64,000 bases of DNA, taken from positions 8,140,482-8,204,481 of the forward strand of contig NC_091372.1 in the NCBI RefSeq assembly GCF_038502225.1, in the 5' to 3' direction. Both the position numbers and the translations under genes were made by a program. Below, piece by piece: positions 1-64,000 of this stretch (the first letter of the stretch is position 1; every line of letters begins with the position of its first letter). The stretch is from Cherax quadricarinatus (lineage: Eukaryota > Arthropoda > Malacostraca > Decapoda > Parastacidae). The notes beneath the pieces were generated by a model. That model searched no databases and was not told where the DNA came from. It saw nothing but the letters and a program-made list of their open reading frames with translations.

Positions 1-26
1 AAAACTTGCAATTGTTTTTTTTTTTA

Positions 27-73
27 AGTCATCCTGCCTCGGTAGGATGCAACCAGTTTGTTGGAGAAAAAAA
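27..73 (+). repeat. Solo LINE/SINE 3' tail
   Basis: Poly(T), a degenerate copy of the tail motif (catcctgcctcggtagga) and a poly(A) of nine bases. It has the same ending as the RTE-like LINE copies elsewhere in the window. Confidence 0.5.
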
Positions 74-152
74 AATTAGAATTTCAGTTTTCTACATCAG
101 TCACTTAGAATGTTACTCTTTATGAGCATTTGAAGCAAATGATAAGAAAGAG

Positions 153-896
153 ATGATTGTGGATGTTATGAATGAGAAGAAGCTGGATGTCCTGACTTTA
201 AGTGAAACAAAGCTGAAGGGGGTGGGAGAGTTTCAATGGAGAGGAATAAATGGGATTAGGTCAGGGGTTTCAAATAGAGTTAGAGCTAAAGAAGGAGTAG
301 CAATAACGTTGAAGGATAAGCTATGGCAGGAAAAGAGGGACTACAAATGTATAAATTCAAGGATTATGTGGAGTAAAATAAAGATTGGATGTAAAAAGTG
401 GGTTATAGTAAGAGTGTATGCACCTGGAGAAGAGAGAAGTGTAGAGGAGAGAGAGAGATTCTGGGAAATGTTGAGTGAATGCGTGGGGAGTTTTGAATCA
501 AGAGTGAGAGTAATGGTGGTTGAGGATTTCAATGCTAAAGTGGGTAAAAATGTTATGGAGGGAGTAGTAGGTAAATTTGGGGTGCCAGAGGTAAATGTAA
601 ATGGGGAGCCTTTAATTGAGCTATGTGTAGAAAGAAATTTGGTAATAAGTAATACATATTTTATGAAAAAGAGGATAAATAAATATACAAGGTATGATGT
701 AGCACGTAATGAAAGTAGTTTGTTAGATTATGTATTGGTGGATAAAAGGTTGAAGGGTAGGCTCCAGGACGTACATGTTTATAGAGGGGCAACTGATATA
801 TCGGATCATTATTTAGTTGTAGCTACAGTTAGAGTAAGAGGTAGATGGGAAAAGAGGAAGGTGGCAACAACAAGTAAGAGGGAGGTGAGTGTATAA
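153..896 (+). pseudogene. LINE endonuclease domain remnant
   Basis: An APE-type endonuclease reading frame of 247 codons with LSETK and later SSLLDYVLVDKR and DISDHYLV, the Asp-His catalytic end of the fold. It runs into a stop after REVSV, where the frame shifts to the RT part starting near 889. The first beta strand and catalytic Asn upstream of 153 are not in frame. Confidence 0.75.
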
Positions 897-3524
897 ACTA
901 AGGGAGGAGGAAGTTCGGGCGAGATATAAGCGACTATTGGCAGAAAGGTGGGCTAGTGCAAAGATGAGTAGTGGGGGGGTTGAAGAGGGTTGGAATAGTT
1001 TTAAAAATGCAGTATTAGAATGTGGGGCAGAAGTTTGTGGCTATAGGAGGGTGGGGGCAGGAGGAAAGAGGAGTGATTGGTGGAATGATGAAGTAAAGGG
1101 TGTGATAAAAGAGAAAAAGGTAGCTTATGAGAGGTTTTTACAAAGCAGAAGTGTTATAAGAAGAGCAGAGTATATGGAGAGTAAAAGAAAGGTGAAGAGA
1201 GTGGTGAGAGAGTGCAAAAGGAGAGCAGATGATAGAGTGGGAGAGGCATTGTCAAGAAATTTTAATGAAAATAAGAAAAAATTTTGGAGTGAGTTAAACA
1301 AGTTAAGAAAGCCTAGGGAAAGTGTGGATTTGTCAGTTAAAAACAGAGTAGGGGAGTTAGTAGATGGGGAGAGGGAGGTATTAGGTAGATGGCGAGAATA
1401 TTTTGAGGAACTTTTAAATGTTGAGGAAGAAAGGGAGGCGGTAATTTCATGCACTGGCCAGGGAAGTATACTATCTTTTAGGAGCGAAGAAGAGCAGAAT
1501 GTAAGTGTGGTGGAGGTACGTGAGGCATTACGTAGAATGAAAGGGGGTAAAGCAGCTGGAACTGATGGGATCATGACAGAAATGTTAAAAGCAGGGGAGG
1601 ATATATTGTTGGAGTGGTTGGTACTTTTGTTTAATAAATGTATGAAAGAGGGGAAGGTACCTAGGGATTGGCGGAGAGCGTGTATAGTCCCTTTACATAA
1701 AGGGAAAGGGGACAAAAGAGATTGTAAAAATTATAGAGGAATAAGTTTACTGAGTATACCAGGAAAAGTATACGGTAGGGTTATAACTGAAAGAATTAGA
1801 GGCAAGACAGAATGTAGGATTGCGGATGAGCAGGGAGACTTCAGAGTGGGTAGGGGATGTGTAAATCAAGTGTTTACATTGAAGTATATATCTTTCTTTC
1901 TTTCAACACACCGGCTGTATCCCACCAAGGCGGGGTGGCCCAAAAGGAAAAACGAAAGTTTCTCCTTTTACATTTAGTAATATATACAGGAGAAGAGGTT
2001 ACTAGCCCCTTGCTCCCGGCATTTTAGTCGCCTCTTACAACACGCATGGCTTATGGAGGAAGAATTCTGTTCCACTTCCCCATGGAGATAAGAGGAAATA
2101 AACAAGAATAAGAACTAGAAAGAAAATAGAAGAAAACCCAGAGGGGTGTGTATATATGTGCTTGTACATGTATGTGTAGTGTGACCTAAGTGTAAGTAGA
2201 AGTAGCAAGACGTACCTGAAATCTTGCATGTTCATGAGACAGAAAAAAGGACACCAGCAATCCTACCATCATGTAAAACAATTACAGGCTTTCGTTTTAC
2301 ACTCACTTGGCAGGACGGTAGTACCTCCCTGGGCGGTTGCTGTCTACCAACCTACTACCTATTGAAGTATATATGTGAACAGTATTTAGATAAAGGTAGG
2401 GAAGTTTTTATTGCATTTATGGATTTAGAAAAGGCATATGATAGAGTGGATAGAGGAGCAATGTGGCAGATGTTGCAAGTATATGGAATAGGTGGTAAGT
2501 TACTAAATGCTGTTAAGAGTTTTTTATGAGGATAGTGAGGCTCAGGTTAGGGTGTGTAGAAGAGAGGGAGACTACTTCCCGGTAAAAGTAGGTCTTAGAC
2601 AGGGATGTGTAATGTCACCATGGTTGTTTAATATATTTATAGATGGGGTTGTAAAGGAAGTAAATGCTAGGGTGTTCGGGAGAGGGGTGGGATTAAATTT
2701 TGGGGAATCAAATTCAAAATGGGAATTGACACAGTTACTTTTTGCTGATGATACTGTGCTTATGGGAGATTCTATAGAAAAAACTGCAAAGGTTAGTGGA
2801 TGAGTTTGAGAATGTGTGTAAAGGTAGAAAGTTGAAAGTGAACATAGAAAAGAGTAAGGTGATGAGGGTATCAAATGATTTAGATAAAGAAAAATTGGAT
2901 ATCAAATTGGGGAGGAGGAGTATGGAAGAAGTGAATGTTTTCAGATACTTGGGAGTTGACGTGTCGGCGGATGGATTTATGAAGGATGAGGTTAATCATA
3001 GAATTGATGAGGGAAAAAAGGTGAGTGGTGCGTTGAGGTATATGTGGAGTCAAAAAACGTTATCTATGGAGGCAAAGAAGGGAATGTATGAAAGTATAGT
3101 AGTACCAACACTCTTATATGGATGTGAAGCTTGGGTGGTAAATGCAGCAGCGAGGAGACGGTTGGAGGCAGTGATGTCCTGTCTAAGGGCAATGTGTGGT
3201 GTAAATATGCAGAAAATTCGGAGTGTGGAAATTAGGAGAAGGTGTGGAGTTAATAAAAGCATTAGTCAGAGGGCTGAAGAGGGGTTGTTGAGGTGGTTTG
3301 GTCATTTAGAGAGAATGGATCAAAGTAGAATGACATGGAAAGCATATAAATCTATAGGGGAAGGAAGGAGGGGTAGGGGTCGTCCTCGAAAGGGTTGGAA
3401 AGAGGGGGTAAAGGAGGTTTTGTGGGCGAGGGGCTTGGACTTCCAGCAAGCGTGCATGAGCGTGTTTGATAGGAGTGAATGGAGACGAATGATACTTGGG
3501 ACCTTACGATCTGTTGGAGTGTGA
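889..3524 (+). pseudogene. LINE reverse transcriptase remnant (interrupted)
   Basis: The RT frame resumes at about 889 and is cut by the SINE at 1892-2360. It resumes at 2375 with EQYLDKGREVFIAFMDLEKA, shifts at about 2520 (an extra T in a T run) and near 2795, and ends in the zinc-less C-terminal region at 3524. The FADD catalytic box is retained. Confidence 0.8.
1892..2360 (-). mobile_element. SINE inserted in the LINE, 14-bp target duplication
   Basis: A 469-bp insert flanked by perfect duplications attgaagtatatat at 1878-1891 and 2361-2374. Removing it restores the RT frame region. In minus orientation it begins with a head of about 150 bp (aggtagtaggttggtagaca), runs through a region shared with 4443-4778, 30732-30851 and 44550-44672, and ends in a LINE-like tail plus (GAAA)n. 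The head resembles conserved-domain SINEs I remember from invertebrates; that is unverified. Confidence 0.85.
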
Positions 3525-3899
3525 GCAGGGTAATATTTAGTGAAGGGATTTTCATATAGTCGGACTTGAGTCCTGGAAATGGGAAGTACAATGCCTGCAC
3601 TTTAAAGGAGGGGTTTGGGATATTGGCAGTTTGGAGGGATATGTTGTGTATCTCTATACGTATATGCTTCTAAACTGTTATATTCTGAGCACCTCTGCAA
3701 AAGCAGTGATAATGTGTGAGTGTGGTGAAAGTGTTGAATGATGATGAAAGTATTTTCTTTTTGGGGATTTTCTTTCTTTTTTTTTGGGTCACCCTGCCTC
3801 GGTGGGAGACGGCTGACTTGTTGAGAAAAAAAAAAAAAATTTTTATCAAATTCATGATTATCATTATATTCGTGGAACATGCAAAATTCATCTCCCTAC

Positions 3900-63488
<59,589 letters not shown>

Positions 63489-63559
63489 CTTGAAATGCAA
63501 ATATTACAAGCTGAAAAATTATAATAAATATTGTATGCTGTTTTAAAGAGAAAGATTTA

Positions 63560-63680
63560 AAAAAGTATCTGAACACCTCTGCAAAGACACTGATAATGTG
63601 AATAATGGTAAAAGTGTTTCTTTTTTTTCTGGGGGGGGGGGGGTCACCCTGCCTCAGTGAGACAGACAGCATGTCTCTAG
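63560..63680 (+). repeat. RTE-like LINE 3' tail fragment
   Basis: gaacacctctgcaaagacac, a G run at 63632-63643, then tcaccctgcctcagtgagac. It lies in the intron upstream of exon 1 of this window. Confidence 0.65.
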
Positions 63681-64000
63681 GGTTCTCTACCCTTGCAGCC
63701 CAGCCTGAGGTCACACTTCCTCATTAACTGCTTAATCAACCAGACTGTTACTGTTAGCTGCCTGCAGACCTACAGAGTTATCACAAACTTGATCAGGTAC
63801 TGAAGCATACATACTTTTAACTTCAACAATAATAAGAAGACAAGATTCACAAAATCGTAATGACAATTGCAAACAAACCATACCACGGGTGGGGTTAAAA
63901 CCCGCAATCAGAGTCATAAAACTCCAGACCGACGAGATTCGTCTGTAAAAACTTGCATTTGTGGTCACGGTGGTGCCTATGCTAACCTTCCTATGGTGTA

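Larger units (their letters stand above)
124..3839 (+). mobile_element. RTE-like non-LTR retrotransposon, decayed
   Basis: An endonuclease-reverse transcriptase LINE in antisense to HERC1, in the intron after exon 14. The endonuclease part (153-896) shows LTLSETKLKG and VEDFNAKVG; the first strands are missing upstream. RT motifs follow: GGKAAGTDGI, NYRGISLLSIPGK, DLEKAYDRVDRG, GLRQGCVMSPWLFN and LLFADDTVLM. The C-terminus has RWFGHLERMD and GRGRPRKGW. The 3' UTR ends in caccctgcctcggtgggaga and a poly(A) at 3825-3839, about 60 bp from the exon 14 donor. Frameshifts at about 889, 2520 and 2795 and a SINE at 1892 make it dead. The RTE clade assignment is from motif style only. Confidence 0.85.

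Noticed and set aside
63732..63968. Possible upstream HERC1 exon in the last 300 bp
   Set aside because: The translation shows no RCC1 blade motif, and I see no acceptor/donor pair in phase with exon 1.

Overview
This is a repeat-rich animal nuclear genome window. I read it as an arthropod, most likely a decapod crustacean. That guess rests on the style of the repeats (RTE-like LINEs and SINEs sharing one 3' tail, CR1-like LINEs ending in a short tandem repeat, many Tigger/pogo-type MITEs, very long CA/CTCA microsatellites), which I recognise from memory and could not search. There is no sign of bacterial, phage, CRISPR or operon organisation.

One host gene spans the window on the minus strand: the giant HECT E3 ligase/RCC1-domain gene HERC1 (large HERC family). 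I recovered 14 consecutive internal exons by hand between 63488 and 3900 (transcript order runs right to left). They have AG acceptors and GT donors (one is GC), all phases agree, and together they give 785 uninterrupted codons. They cover the later blades of the first RCC1-like domain (exons 1-6) and the start of the long alpha-helical linker after it (exons 7-14). The 5' exons lie beyond 63488; the later parts, including the HECT domain, lie beyond position 1. Introns range from about 190 bp to about 29 kb (27898-57042).

Everything else I can identify is transposable or tandem repeat DNA inside those introns. Left to right: 1-3840, a decayed RTE-like LINE carrying a nested SINE with a 14-bp target duplication; 4400-8750, SINE and LINE fragments and a MITE; 9100-14030, MITEs, a CR1/Jockey-type RT fragment and a Tigger deletion derivative ending about 30 bp from exon 7; 14635-17528, a piggyBac element in TTAA sites; 18490-21420, nested Tigger/MITE elements; 22040-27720, a long RTE-like copy, an I-like LINE with RNase H (14-bp duplication) and another RTE tail; 28200-31160, MITEs and a 433-bp fold-back element; 31490-35595, a 2.2-kb microsatellite, a CR1 head-to-tail pair and a CA array; 35900-41745, Tigger elements, one nested in another; 41750-50580, sparse sequence with SINE and CR1 fragments; 50594-53395, a 41-bp minisatellite grown from a MITE and a CR1 copy split by a 0.7-kb microsatellite; 55083-57742, a CA run and a 60-nt poly(A); 58044-59118, a TTAA-flanked non-autonomous element; 59628-63680, a MITE, a (GTA)n array of about 150 units, a Tigger nested in a MITE, and LINE tails.

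I did not find a new multi-gene system. The most interesting points are the frame-supported GC-AG intron, the repeat-bearing arthropod version of exon 10, the stepwise period-changing microsatellite, the fold-back element able to form long dsRNA in the HERC1 pre-mRNA, the MITE-derived minisatellite, and several dated nestings with clean target-site duplications.
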